From: CAWDBV01 sp963800705
GTDB taxonomy: Bacteria; Actinomycetota; Thermoleophilia; Solirubrobacterales; 70-9
Length of the DNA: 64,000 nt
Assembly: GCA_963800705.1 (NCBI GenBank)
Contig: CAWDBV010000007.1
Span: forward strand, 248,001-312,000
Reading direction: 5' to 3'
Below the pieces are notes generated by a model. That model had not been told where the DNA came from, did no database searches, and was given only the letters and a program-made list of their open reading frames with translations. The position numbers and the translations under genes were made by a program. Of this stretch, positions 8,287 through 16,686 are shown in pieces (the stretch's first letter is position 1; each line of letters starts with the position of its first letter).

Positions 8287-9066
8287 CTAGCCGCCGAGGT
8301 CCTCGACGCCGCCGCCGTCCTCGCGGGCGCGGTACGTGAAGTTGCGCCCGTCGCCCTCGGCGCTGATCGTCCACTCGGGCGGCCGCACCCCTTCGGTCAG
8401 GTTGCGCTCGAGGCTGAGCACCGTGGGCTCGAAATCCGCGGTCCCGGCCAGCTTCCGGGCCTGGGCAAGCATCCGGTCGACCGCCGCGGGGTCGACCGCG
8501 TCGAGCGGGAACGCGAAGTCCTGGAGCGTCGCGTTGCCCGAGATAGTGATCGTCGCCTCCTGGCGCTCGAGCTCGTCTTCGCCGGCCCGGACGCTGTACG
8601 CGGAGGCCTCCTCGCCCTCGAGGACGATGAACTGGGTCTGGACGGGGTTGACGAACAGCCGCGTCAACTGCGCGCCGGGGCCGAGCTCCGCCTTGACCTC
8701 GTCGAGCGCCGGCCCGAATCCGGCGCTCGTGAACTGGGCGGCCGACGCCTCGTCGCTCGTCCCGCCCTCGATCGTCGTGTTCTCGAGGTTGGTGCTCTCG
8801 AGGTTGGTGACGCCGGTGTCGGTCGTGATCTCGGGAAGGTCGATCTCAGGCAGCTCGATGTCCTCGACCCCTGCGACGAGCAGGAAGGCCGCCCCGCCGA
8901 ACACCGCCGCGGCCAGCGCCAGGGCGATGAACTTGAACACGCCGCGCGAGAGCACCGGCTCCTCGTTCATCATCTCCGGCGTCGGCGCGTCGGTGGGGTC
9001 CGGCGGCAGCTCGGGCTCGGGGGCCTCGATCGGCTCCTCGTCGATCGGCGGCGTCCCCTCCATCAT
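8287..9066 (-). CDS. membrane-anchored protein with ectodomain shared with the 261-1052 lipoprotein
   Basis: A 259-residue protein. Residues 1-40 are acidic and Pro-rich and should be cytoplasmic. A single TM follows (FIALALAAAVFGGAAFLLV), then a Thr/Glu-rich stalk and an extracytoplasmic domain starting near FTSAGFGPALDEV. The domain matches the lipoprotein at 261-1052 element by element: FT.A.F...LD.V, a Gly-Ala-(Q/E)-L turn, DPAA.D......K..G..DFE.TV, and W(T/I)..GDG. Function unknown. The ATG at 9066 overlaps the stop of the FAH gene (ATGATGA), so the two are translationally coupled. The longer upstream frame lies inside FAH and was not used. Confidence 0.75.
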   Translation of the reverse strand: MMEGTPPIDEEPIEAPEPELPPDPTDAPTPEMMNEEPVLSRGVFKFIALALAAAVFGGAAFLLVAGVEDIELPEIDLPEITTDTGVTNLESTNLENTTIEGGTSDEASAAQFTSAGFGPALDEVKAELGPGAQLTRLFVNPVQTQFIVLEGEEASAYSVRAGEDELERQEATITISGNATLQDFAFPLDAVDPAAVDRMLAQARKLAGTADFEPTVLSLERNLTEGVRPPEWTISAEGDGRNFTYRAREDGGGVEDLGG

Positions 9067-9860
9067 CCGATCGTCGTCCTCAGCTCGCCCAGCGTCGGCG
9101 AGCTGATCACGATCTCGTCGCCCGGCTTCAGCCATACCCGCGGTTCCCGGGTGCTGCCCACCCCGGCCGGCGTCCCGGTCGCGATCAGGTCGCCCGGTTC
9201 CAGCGTCATCAGTCGCGAAAGCTCGGAGATCAGGGTCGGCGGATCGAAGATCAGATCGCCGGTGTCGGCCTCCTGCATCCGCTCCCCGTTCAGATCGAGT
9301 GCGAAGGAGATCGGGTCGCCCGCGTCGTCGGGCGTCACCAGCGCCGGCCCGCATGGAGCCGAGCCGTCGAAGACCTTGCCCGCCATCCACTGCGGGGTCG
9401 CGAACTGGAGGTCGCGCGCCGAGAGGTCGTTGAGCAGCGTGTAGCCGGCGATCCCGTCGACTCCGACGACGATCGCGACCTCGGCCTCGTAGTCGACCTT
9501 CTCGCTCGCCTCGGGAAGCGGCACGGTGGCGCCCGGGGCAGCGAGCGCGTTGCGGTACTTGCCGAAGATCGTCGGGCTGTCGGGGGACTCGATCCCCGCC
9601 TCCTCGGCGTGGGAGCGGTAGTTGAGCCCGATGCAGACGATCTTCTCGGGGTCAGGGACCGGCGGCAGCAGCTCGACACGGTCGAGCGGCACCGGGTCGC
9701 CGCGTGAGGCGTCGAGATCGGCGACCCGCCCGCCCGCGAGTAGCTCGCGGACCGAGACCGCACCCGGCTCGCCGAGCGCGAGCGCGGCGTCGCGCACGCC
9801 GTCGTCGCCGAGGATGCCGGCGCGGGGACCGTCGGAGTCGCTGTAGCTCACCAGTCGCAT
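9063..9860 (-). CDS. fumarylacetoacetate hydrolase (FAH) family protein
   Basis: A 265-residue enzyme of the FAH/2-hydroxyhepta-2,4-diene-1,7-dioate isomerase family, which acts on C-C bonds or keto-enol tautomers in aromatic and acylpyruvate breakdown. The N-terminal RLVSYS module is followed by the catalytic core: CIGLNYRSHAEE, then the metal ligands in DYEAEVAIVVG, then GYTLLNDLSARDLQ, GKVFDGSAPCGP and the GDLIATGTPAGVG segment near the C-terminus. The start ATG at 9860 matches the family N-terminus. Substrate cannot be told from neighbours. It overlaps the membrane protein gene downstream by four bases. Confidence 0.9.
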   Translation of the reverse strand: MRLVSYSDSDGPRAGILGDDGVRDAALALGEPGAVSVRELLAGGRVADLDASRGDPVPLDRVELLPPVPDPEKIVCIGLNYRSHAEEAGIESPDSPTIFGKYRNALAAPGATVPLPEASEKVDYEAEVAIVVGVDGIAGYTLLNDLSARDLQFATPQWMAGKVFDGSAPCGPALVTPDDAGDPISFALDLNGERMQEADTGDLIFDPPTLISELSRLMTLEPGDLIATGTPAGVGSTREPRVWLKPGDEIVISSPTLGELRTTIG

Positions 9861-10032
9861 CGCAATACCGAAATCTATTCGGGCCCGCGTCGCTTGCACG
9901 GACCCGCACACAACCCGGCTCGCGTTCGAAGGCAGGGTTCGCTACCTTGCCGCGCGTATTGGAAAGATTGTGTGCAGGGCTCGGTGCCTCGGCACCTCCT
10001 CGCGCACGTGATCACCCTCGAGGAGGGCATTG

Positions 10033-10242
10033 ATGCCAGAAGGCACTGTCAAGTGGTTCAGCAACGAAAAGGGATATGGGTTCATCACGCCGGATGACGG
10101 CGGCAAGGACCTGTTCGTCCACTTCTCGGCGATCGCCGGTGACGGCTTCCGCTCGCTCAACGACGGCGCGCGGGTCAGCTACGAGCCGGACGAGGGACCC
10201 AAGGGTCCCGTGGCGACAAACGTCGCGGAACTCGCGGGCTAG
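10033..10242 (+). CDS. cold-shock domain protein, CspA family
   Basis: A 69-residue single-domain nucleic-acid-binding protein. RNP1 is KGYGFI and RNP2 is DLFVHFSAI, with the aromatic residues of TVKWF completing the binding face. It acts as an RNA chaperone in the cytoplasm. The ATG at 10033 has a strong GAGGAGGG ribosome site five bases upstream; a TTG just before it is not needed. The upstream region of about 170 bases is a possible long 5' leader, as is usual for csp genes. A strong terminator follows directly. Confidence 0.95.
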   Translation: MPEGTVKWFSNEKGYGFITPDDGGKDLFVHFSAIAGDGFRSLNDGARVSYEPDEGPKGPVATNVAELAG

Positions 10243-10263
10243 CTGAGCCTGAGATGATTTTCA

Positions 10264-10303
10264 GGGTCGGGTCCCGATTGCAAGGGGACCCGGCCCTTTT
10301 TTT
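10264..10303 (+). terminator. intrinsic terminator of the cold-shock gene
   Basis: A GC-rich 12-bp stem (GGGTCGGGTCCC with GGGACCCGGCCC, one G-T pair) with a nine-base loop is followed by seven T residues. It lies 21 bases after the csp stop and just ahead of tRNA-Asp. Confidence 0.92.
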
Positions 10304-10309
10304 GCCCCC

Positions 10310-10383
<74 letters not shown>

Positions 10384-10399
10384 TTGAAGAACCGCGCGT

Positions 10400-10684
10400 C
10401 TAAGCGGTGACCAGGTTGAAGACCTCGTCGACCTTGATGTCGGGTGCGACGCGGTCTCCTTCACCGGACTCCTGAAGCGCGGGAACGAGGGTCTCCTCGC
10501 GGAACTTGTTGAACTGGTCCTCTGAGTCCCAGACCGTGATCACGCGCCAACCGCCGTCGATCGGCCCGGCGATGTGGACCGTTCCCCCGTCCGGGAGCTT
10601 GCCGCCCGGCATAGCCGTCTCGTTCACCTTCTCGTACAGCTCCTGCGTCCCACCCTCGATCTCTGAGACTACGACAACCGCCAT
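10400..10684 (-). CDS. small ABM-like (dimeric alpha-beta barrel) hypothetical protein
   Basis: A 94-residue soluble protein. The alternation of beta strands and helices (AVVVVSEIEGGTQELYEKV, VHIAGPIDGGWRVITVWDS, FNKFREETLVPALQ) is typical of antibiotic-biosynthesis-monooxygenase-like ferredoxin-fold proteins, which dimerise to form a barrel. No catalytic residue can be assigned. The start ATG at 10684 follows GGAAGGAG. It is divergent from the hydrolase gene at 10769. Confidence 0.8.
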   Translation of the reverse strand: MAVVVVSEIEGGTQELYEKVNETAMPGGKLPDGGTVHIAGPIDGGWRVITVWDSEDQFNKFREETLVPALQESGEGDRVAPDIKVDEVFNLVTA

Positions 10685-10768
10685 CTAGAGCTCCTTCCTT
10701 GGTTTGTGCCCGGAACTGCTCGGCGGCCGCATCCTAATCGCAATCGGGAGCCTGGCAGTATCAGCGCC

Positions 10769-11404
10769 GTGGCGCAGCTGAAGCTCGACACCCCGCGCGG
10801 CGAGGCGCGCGCTCACCTGCACCCGGCTTCCGAGCCGAAGGCGGCGCTCGTCCTCGGCCACGGCGCCGGGGGGACGATCGAGGCGCCCGACCTTGTCGCC
10901 GCAACCGAGGCCGCGAACGCGGAGGGGGTCAGCGTCGCGCTCGTCGAGCAGCCCTACCTGGTCGCCGGCAAGAAGTCCTCGCCGGCGCCCCATCTCCTCG
11001 ATGAGGCCTGGACGCCGGCGATCGAGCAGCTGCGCGAGGAGGAGTTCGAGGGTCTGCCGCTGATCGCCGGCGGCCGCTCGGCGGGTGCCAGGGTTGCCTG
11101 CCGGACCGCGGCTGATACCGGCGCGGTCGCCGTCCTCTGCCTCGCCTTCCCGCTCCAGCCGCCGGCACGGAAGGGAAAGCAGCCCGGCCCGAGCCGGATC
11201 GACGAGCTCGAGGCGGTTGAGGTTTCGATCCTGATTGTGCAGGGCGAGCGCGACCGTTTCGGGATGCCGAAGCCGGCCAGGGGGCGCGACGTCGCGCAGG
11301 TGCCCGGCGACCACAGCCTTCGCAAGGACCCGGAAGCGGTTGCCGACGCGGTCCGCGGGTGGCTGCCAGGCGCGGTCGCGAACGCGGCACGTGCCGCAAG
11401 CTGA
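10769..11404 (+). CDS. alpha/beta hydrolase, Tex30/KANL3-like
   Basis: A 211-residue alpha/beta hydrolase. The oxyanion segment is GHGAGG, the nucleophile elbow is GRSAG, the acid is in VQGERDRFG, and the histidine is in PGDHSL. The size and spacing fit the Tex30/KANL3-like dienelactone-hydrolase-related group. Its cytoplasmic substrate is unknown. The start was set at GTG 10769 (protein MAQLKLDTPRG) because the longer frame to 10706 adds an Arg/Pro-rich segment without domain content. Confidence 0.85.
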   Translation: MAQLKLDTPRGEARAHLHPASEPKAALVLGHGAGGTIEAPDLVAATEAANAEGVSVALVEQPYLVAGKKSSPAPHLLDEAWTPAIEQLREEEFEGLPLIAGGRSAGARVACRTAADTGAVAVLCLAFPLQPPARKGKQPGPSRIDELEAVEVSILIVQGERDRFGMPKPARGRDVAQVPGDHSLRKDPEAVADAVRGWLPGAVANAARAAS

Positions 11405-11471
11405 GCTCGGCGTAGGTCCGTGGAAATAGGTAAGTTGGTCGCTGAGGGACCCACCAAGGCGAGGGGAGACG

Positions 11472-12830
11472 ATGAGGATTGCGGCGAGGAGGAGGTTCAC
11501 GAAAGGCACTGGGGTTTGTGCCTGCGCGATGCTGCTCGCTGCACTGGTCTTCGCTCCCGGCGCTTCCGCCGCGGAGTACTCCCCGGACACGTTCGACGAC
11601 GAACACGGAAACGGGATCAACTGCTCGCTCAGGGAAGCGATCACCGCGGCCAACATCGACGCGAACTTCGACGGCTGCACCGGCGTCGGGGTGGCCAGCC
11701 CCGACAGGATCGCCCTCCCCGGCACGGGCCCCGCGGGCGGCACCTACCTGCGCACGAGGCTCAATGTCGGTCCGGGCGAGGACGCCAACCTGACCGGCGA
11801 TCTCGACATCACGGACGACCTCGAAATAGGCCCAGGCGGGTTTGGCTTCTGGACGATCCAGGGAGACGGAACCGTGGCCGGAGACCGCGTGCTGCAGGTT
11901 CATGGCGTCGACCTGAATATGCGGGGTCCGATCAATGTTCGCAACGGCAACGCAGGCAGCACAGCGAACGGCGGTGGACTGCAAATCGCCGGCGCCGGGA
12001 CCACCTTCCTGCTCGACGTGTCGTTCAGCAACAACACCGCATCGTCCGGCGGCGGCCTGCTGAGCGACGGCGGCGAAGTCCTCATGATCAACGGGACGGT
12101 GAGCGGCAACAGGGCCCTGCGCGGCGGGGGCGGGATCTCAGCCGTGGGCGGGGCTCCCCTCGAGATCGGCAACACGACCGTTGCCGGCAACACCGCCAAC
12201 AGCGACTTCAGCGGTGGGGACGGCGACGGGGGCGGGATCCAGACAGGGATCCCAGCGCCGATCCCAGTCGCGGGGGGTGCGATCACGCTCCACAACACGA
12301 TCGTCGCCGGTAACACCGACACCGACGGCCAGGCCCCCGACTGCAACGAGGCCGACGGCAGCCTCGACGCGCTCAGCTACAACCTGATCGGGACGCTGAC
12401 GGGATGCTCCGGGATGACGGTGGGAGCGACCGGGAACCTGACCGGGGTCGACCCCGGACTGGCGCCCCTGCAGAATGCGATCACGATCGGCGGAGTTGGC
12501 ATACCCGATGTTCATCCGTTGTACGCCGGGAGCCCCGCGATCGACGCGGGCAACCCGGTGCCGCCCCTGATGGCAAGTCCGCCCATCTGCTTCATCTACC
12601 CGGCGAACTATGCAACCCGCGGGGACGCGACAAATGGCCGCTGTGACATCGGCGCGTACGAGGGCTCGATTCCGAGGCCGCCCACACCGCCCGCTGACGC
12701 CGGCGGCTTCGTTTTGGCACCCCCGGCGGCGGCTGCCGCGGTACCGACGGCAAAAAAGTGCAAGAAGCCGAGGAAGAAGCGCGCCGCGATCGCTAGGAAG
12801 AAGCGCTGTAAGAAGAAGCGCCCCCGGTAG
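11472..12830 (+). CDS. secreted CSLREA-type parallel beta-helix protein with polybasic tail
   Basis: A 452-residue exported protein. A signal peptide (cleavage near ASAAE, about residue 33) precedes the CSLREAITAAN motif that marks the CSLREA N-terminal domain of secreted repeat proteins. The middle has Gly/Asn-rich right-handed beta-helix repeats (FSNNTASSGGG, ISAVGGAPLEIGNTTVAGNTAN). The C-terminus has a Pro/Ala linker and then a tail KKCKKPRKK...RKKRCKKKRPR in which two Cys bracket and are flanked by Lys/Arg. A GAGGGGAGACG ribosome site precedes the ATG. It is probably attached at the cell surface. The tail recurs in four other secreted proteins here. Confidence 0.88.
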   Translation: MRIAARRRFTKGTGVCACAMLLAALVFAPGASAAEYSPDTFDDEHGNGINCSLREAITAANIDANFDGCTGVGVASPDRIALPGTGPAGGTYLRTRLNVGPGEDANLTGDLDITDDLEIGPGGFGFWTIQGDGTVAGDRVLQVHGVDLNMRGPINVRNGNAGSTANGGGLQIAGAGTTFLLDVSFSNNTASSGGGLLSDGGEVLMINGTVSGNRALRGGGGISAVGGAPLEIGNTTVAGNTANSDFSGGDGDGGGIQTGIPAPIPVAGGAITLHNTIVAGNTDTDGQAPDCNEADGSLDALSYNLIGTLTGCSGMTVGATGNLTGVDPGLAPLQNAITIGGVGIPDVHPLYAGSPAIDAGNPVPPLMASPPICFIYPANYATRGDATNGRCDIGAYEGSIPRPPTPPADAGGFVLAPPAAAAAVPTAKKCKKPRKKRAAIARKKRCKKKRPR

Positions 12831-12881
12831 CGCCCTCACTACGCTGCCCGCATCGCGCGCCGGATAACAGCGATTGCAACG

Positions 12882-14537
12882 GTGGTGGCGGCGGGTCTCG
12901 TGGTGCCGGCTTCGGCGAGCGCCGGGGCCCCCGATCCCGCCGACCAACCCCCGTTCGGCGGCGCCCCCGCCCCGCCGGTGGTCGACCATCCGCGCAGCGA
13001 GCCGGCGCGGGCCGGCTTCTCGCTCAGCCCGGCACAAGCGCTGGCGCTGGCAGAGGCGACCGACGAGGTCAAGGCCGAGCGGGCAAAGCGCGAGCTCAAG
13101 GCGCGGGTCGGGACCGGGGGCGAGGAGCGCTGGGAGGTGCGCTTCTTCGACTCGGGGGGCGAGGACCGGGCGCTGGTCGTGATCGACGACCAAAGCGGCA
13201 GCGTGGTCGAGGCCTGGACCGGCCACCAGGTCGGGACGCCGCTCGCGCGCGGCTATGACGGCGCCGTAGCCGGGATCGCGAACAAGCCCTGGATCTGGGT
13301 ACCGCTCTGCCTGCTCTTCCTGGCGCCGTTCTTCGACCCGCGGCGCCCGTTTCGAATCCTCCATCTCGATCTGCTCGTGCTGCTCGGATTCGGGGTCTCG
13401 CAAATCTTCTTCAACCGCGGCGAGATCGGGGTCTCGGTGCCGCTCGTCTATCCGGTGCTCGGCTATGTGCTCGCGCGGATGCTCTTTGCCGGATTTACGC
13501 CCGACGGCGCCCGCGAGCGCCGCGAACGCCTGGTGCCGCTGCTGCCGACGACGGCGCTCGTGGTCGCGATCGTCGCCCTCGCCGCGTTCAGGGTCGGCGT
13601 CAACCTCGCCGAGGACAACGTGATCGACGTCGGCTACGCGGGTGTGATCGGCGCCGACCGCCTCGCCGACGGCGAGGACGTCTACGACAGCTCCTACTGG
13701 GAGGGCCTCGAGGTCCGCGGCGAGGTCTACGGGCCGGTCAACTACCTCGCCTACCTCCCCTTCGAGCAGGCCTTCCCGTGGAGCGGGGAGTGGGACGGGC
13801 TCGACGCCGCCAAGGCCGCGGCGATCGCCTTCGACCTGCTGACCGCGCTCGCGCTGCTGCTGCTCGGCTTCCGCCTCCGCCCCGGCGGCGAGGGCTGGCG
13901 GCTCGGCGTCGCGCTTTGCTTCGCCTGGCTCGCCTACCCCTACACGCTCTACACACTCGACTCGAGCTTCAACGACGCGCTCGTCTCGCTGTCGCTGGTC
14001 GCGACGCTGCTCGTCTTCGCCTCGCCCGCCACCCGCGGCGCGGTCTCGGCGATCGGCGGCCTCACCAAATACGGGACGCTCGCGCTGGCGCCCCTGTTCG
14101 CGACCGGGACCGGGGAGCGGCGCTGGCGCTCGGCCGCCGTATTCGCGGTCGCGTTTGCGATCGCCGCCACGATCGTGGTCACGCCGCTCAATCCCGACGG
14201 CGGCCTGCGTGAGCTCTACGACAGCTCATTCGGCTATCAGGCCTCGCGCCACTCGCCGTTCAGCCTCTGGGGCCAGGACCCCTCGCTCGAGCCGCTCCAG
14301 GACGCGATCAAGGTGCTTGCGGTGCTGCTCGCCGTCGCCTTCGCGTTCGTGCCCCGCCGGCGGAGCATCTTCCAGATCGCGGCGCTCGCCGCGGCGCTGA
14401 TCGTCGTGCTCCAGCTCGCCGCCACGCACTGGCTCTACCCGTACGCGGTCTGGTTCGCGCCGCTCGTCTTCGTGGCGGTTTTCTCCGCCTATAGGGGCCC
14501 CGAGACACCCGTCGAGGATCTCGGCGCGCCGGTTTAG
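12882..14537 (+). CDS. multispanning GT-C-like membrane protein with N-terminal PepSY-like ectodomain
   Basis: A 551-residue protein. After a signal-like N-terminus comes an extracytoplasmic region (about residues 45-120) with a PepSY-like pattern: ALALAEATDEV...RWEVRFFD...ALVVIDDQSGSVVEAWTG. About ten TMs follow. The loop with YDSSYWEGLEVRGEVYGPVNYLAY, containing acidic and aromatic residues between TMs, resembles polyprenyl-phosphate-sugar-dependent GT-C mannosyltransferases (GT87-like), so it may move sugars onto envelope polymers; this is inference. The first usual start is GTG 12882, but the frame is open upstream to 12831 and encodes the basic n-region of a signal peptide (ARRITAIATVVAAG), suggesting an ATC start at 12852 (see findings). 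Confidence 0.8.
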   Translation: MVAAGLVVPASASAGAPDPADQPPFGGAPAPPVVDHPRSEPARAGFSLSPAQALALAEATDEVKAERAKRELKARVGTGGEERWEVRFFDSGGEDRALVVIDDQSGSVVEAWTGHQVGTPLARGYDGAVAGIANKPWIWVPLCLLFLAPFFDPRRPFRILHLDLLVLLGFGVSQIFFNRGEIGVSVPLVYPVLGYVLARMLFAGFTPDGARERRERLVPLLPTTALVVAIVALAAFRVGVNLAEDNVIDVGYAGVIGADRLADGEDVYDSSYWEGLEVRGEVYGPVNYLAYLPFEQAFPWSGEWDGLDAAKAAAIAFDLLTALALLLLGFRLRPGGEGWRLGVALCFAWLAYPYTLYTLDSSFNDALVSLSLVATLLVFASPATRGAVSAIGGLTKYGTLALAPLFATGTGERRWRSAAVFAVAFAIAATIVVTPLNPDGGLRELYDSSFGYQASRHSPFSLWGQDPSLEPLQDAIKVLAVLLAVAFAFVPRRRSIFQIAALAAALIVVLQLAATHWLYPYAVWFAPLVFVAVFSAYRGPETPVEDLGAPV

Positions 14538-14584
14538 ACACCTGGATAACGACACCGGCACGCCTGCCTTGGAGAATTTCCTCC

Positions 14585-15322
14585 ATGAGCGGTACTCCGC
14601 AGATCGTCGCCTTCGGCGGCGGCGGCTTCTCGATGGAGTCGGGCAATCCGCTGCTCGACGAGTTCGTCTGCTCGCTGACCGGCAAAGAGAGGCCCCGCGT
14701 CTGCTTCCTGCCGACCGCGAGCGGTGACGCCGACCACTACATCGTCCGCTTCTACAACGCCTTCCGCGATCGCTCCTTCCCCTCCCACCTGTCGCTGTTC
14801 CGGCGCGAGCGCGGCGCCGAGGACGTCCGCGAGCACCTGCTCTCGCAGGACCTGATCTACGTCGGCGGCGGCAGCGTGATCAGCATGCTCGGGGTCTGGC
14901 GCGCGCACGGGATCGACACGATCCTGCACGAGGCCTGGGGGGCCGGCGTCGTCCTCTGCGGCCTCTCGGCAGGGTCCCTGTGCTGGTTCGCGGAGGCGCT
15001 TACCGGCTTCCACGGCGAGACGCTGCGGGTCGAGGGGCTCGGCTTCCTGCCCTGGTCGAACACCGTCCACTACGACGCCGAACCGCGCCGCCACGCGGCA
15101 TACGAGCGGCTGGTGGCCGACGGCGTCGTGCCCGGCTTTGCCGCCGAGGACGGCGCGGCCCTGCATTTCGTCGGCACCGAGCTCGCCCAGGTCGTCGCCT
15201 CGCGCCCGAACGCGCGCGCTTACCGGCTCGCGGCGATGAACGGGCGCGTGGTCGAGACGCGGCTGGCGACGCGCTACCTCGACAGCGACGCGATCCCGAC
15301 CCCGATCCCGGCAGCGGCCTGA
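14585..15322 (+). CDS. peptidase E-like (S51/class I glutamine amidotransferase fold) protein 1
   Basis: A 245-residue protein of the peptidase E family, Ser peptidases that act on Asp-containing dipeptides. The nucleophile elbow is CGLSAGSLCWF. The upstream GGGSVISML and LPTASGD segments and the downstream NTVHYDAE segment match the fold. It acts in the cytoplasm and no signal peptide is present. It is followed after seven bases by a paralog in the same orientation. The ATG at 14585 follows GGAGAATTTCCTCC. It could also be a related non-peptidase member. Confidence 0.88.
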   Translation: MSGTPQIVAFGGGGFSMESGNPLLDEFVCSLTGKERPRVCFLPTASGDADHYIVRFYNAFRDRSFPSHLSLFRRERGAEDVREHLLSQDLIYVGGGSVISMLGVWRAHGIDTILHEAWGAGVVLCGLSAGSLCWFAEALTGFHGETLRVEGLGFLPWSNTVHYDAEPRRHAAYERLVADGVVPGFAAEDGAALHFVGTELAQVVASRPNARAYRLAAMNGRVVETRLATRYLDSDAIPTPIPAAA

Positions 15323-15329
15323 GCCGCCG

Positions 15330-16136
15330 ATGAGCGACGGTCGCATCCTCGCCCTCGGCGGTCACGACTTCGATCGCAAGCCCGGCAACCAGGCGCTCTG
15401 CGACCGGATCGTCGAGCTCGCGGGGTCGGACCGCGCCCGGATCTGCCTGCTGCCGACCGCTAGCGGCGACCCGACCGACCAGATCGCGCGCTTTCGCCGC
15501 TGCTTCGGCGAGCGCGGCTGCGAGCCTTCCGAGATCGCGCTGTTCAGGCTCGGCGAGCGCCCGATCGACCTCCGCGAGCACCTGCTCGGCCAGGACGCGA
15601 TCTACGTCGGCGGCGGCAGCCTCGTCAACCTGCTCGCGATCTGGCAGGCGCACGGAATCGACGAGATCCTCAGCGAGGCCGCGCGCGAGGGGATCCTGCT
15701 CTGCGGGCAAAGCGCCGGGGCGATGTGCTGGTTCGAGAGCGGGATCACGAGCTCATCGGGTCAGCCGCAGAGCGCCGAGGGGCTCGGTGTGCTTGCCGGC
15801 ACCGCCTCGGTCCACTACCACTCCGAGCCCGAGCGCCGCCTCGCGTTCATCGACGCGATCGCCGACGGCGCCCCGGCGCCCGGCTTCGGGCTCGACGACC
15901 AGGCCGGGGTGATGTTCGAGAACGGCGCGCTTGCAGGCGCGATCGCGGCGCGGGCCGGCGCCGGCGTCTGGCGGGTGAGCGAGTCCGGTGAGGAGCAGCT
16001 CGATGCCGAGCAGCTCAGCGACGCCCAACCGCCGATCGGCTCGGTCCCCGACGAGGTCGCCGAGCTGCGCCGAACGCTCGAAGCGCGCGCGGTCGCGCGC
16101 CGCGGCAGGCTCGGCTCGGGACCCGGTCGCCTTTAA
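15330..16136 (+). CDS. peptidase E-like (S51) protein 2
   Basis: A 268-residue paralog of the preceding gene. It keeps the same markers: LPTASGDPTDQ, LIGGGS-type IYVGGGSLVNLL, nucleophile elbow CGQSAGAMCWF, and ASVHYHSEPERR. The position after SAG differs (Gly-Ala in place of Gly-Ser), so substrate choice may differ. The C-terminus is about 30 residues longer with a helical Glu/Arg-rich end. The short spacing to the upstream gene suggests co-translation. Confidence 0.88.
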   Translation: MSDGRILALGGHDFDRKPGNQALCDRIVELAGSDRARICLLPTASGDPTDQIARFRRCFGERGCEPSEIALFRLGERPIDLREHLLGQDAIYVGGGSLVNLLAIWQAHGIDEILSEAAREGILLCGQSAGAMCWFESGITSSSGQPQSAEGLGVLAGTASVHYHSEPERRLAFIDAIADGAPAPGFGLDDQAGVMFENGALAGAIAARAGAGVWRVSESGEEQLDAEQLSDAQPPIGSVPDEVAELRRTLEARAVARRGRLGSGPGRL

Positions 16137-16144
16137 GGAGGGCT

Positions 16145-16675
16145 CTAGAGGGTTCCGCCGGCGGCCGGCGGGGCCGATGGGTCATCGCCCTGGTCGCCGA
16201 TCGTCTCGCGGGCGAGGTATTCCTCGCCGTGCAGCGGGTCGTCCTTGGCGCGCTCGACGACCGCGAGCAGGTCGGTCATCGAGGCGACCTCCTCGACCTG
16301 TTCCTTGACGAACCAGAGCAGGAACTGCTCGGCCTGGAAGTTGCCGCTCTCGCGGGCGAGCTTGAAGAGCGCGTTGATCTCGTCGCCGACCGTCTTCTCC
16401 TGCTCGAGCGCCATCGAGACCGGGGCGACGATGTCGGTGAACTTCGTCTCCGGCGCCTCGACCTTCGGGATCACGACCTCCTGGTTGGTGTCGAGCAGGT
16501 ACTGGACCATCATCAGCGCGTGGTTGCGCTCCTCGACCCCTTGCCGGTAGAAGAAGCCGGCGAGCTGGGGGAGGGTCTCGGCGTCGTAGTAGACCGCGGC
16601 CGCGATGTACTGCTGCGAGGCCGCGAACTCGTTCGCGATCTGCTTGTTGAGGGCCTTGGCGAAATCCTCGGGCAT
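16145..16675 (-). CDS. ferritin
   Basis: A 176-residue ferritin-like protein that stores iron in a 24-subunit shell. Iron ligands are visible in the first helix (IANEFAASQQYIAAAVYYD), in the ERNHALMM motif of the second helix, in ALEQEKTVGDEIN, and in EQFLLWFVKEQVEE. The C-terminal extension is Gly/Pro/Ala-rich. The ATG at 16675 (MPEDFAKALNKQ) begins 11 bases after the stop of the enolase-family gene on the same strand. Non-heme bacterial ferritin (FtnA type) fits better than bacterioferritin since no heme-Met context is seen. Confidence 0.92.
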   Translation of the reverse strand: MPEDFAKALNKQIANEFAASQQYIAAAVYYDAETLPQLAGFFYRQGVEERNHALMMVQYLLDTNQEVVIPKVEAPETKFTDIVAPVSMALEQEKTVGDEINALFKLARESGNFQAEQFLLWFVKEQVEEVASMTDLLAVVERAKDDPLHGEEYLARETIGDQGDDPSAPPAAGGTL

Positions 16676-16686
16676 CGCGTGGAAGC

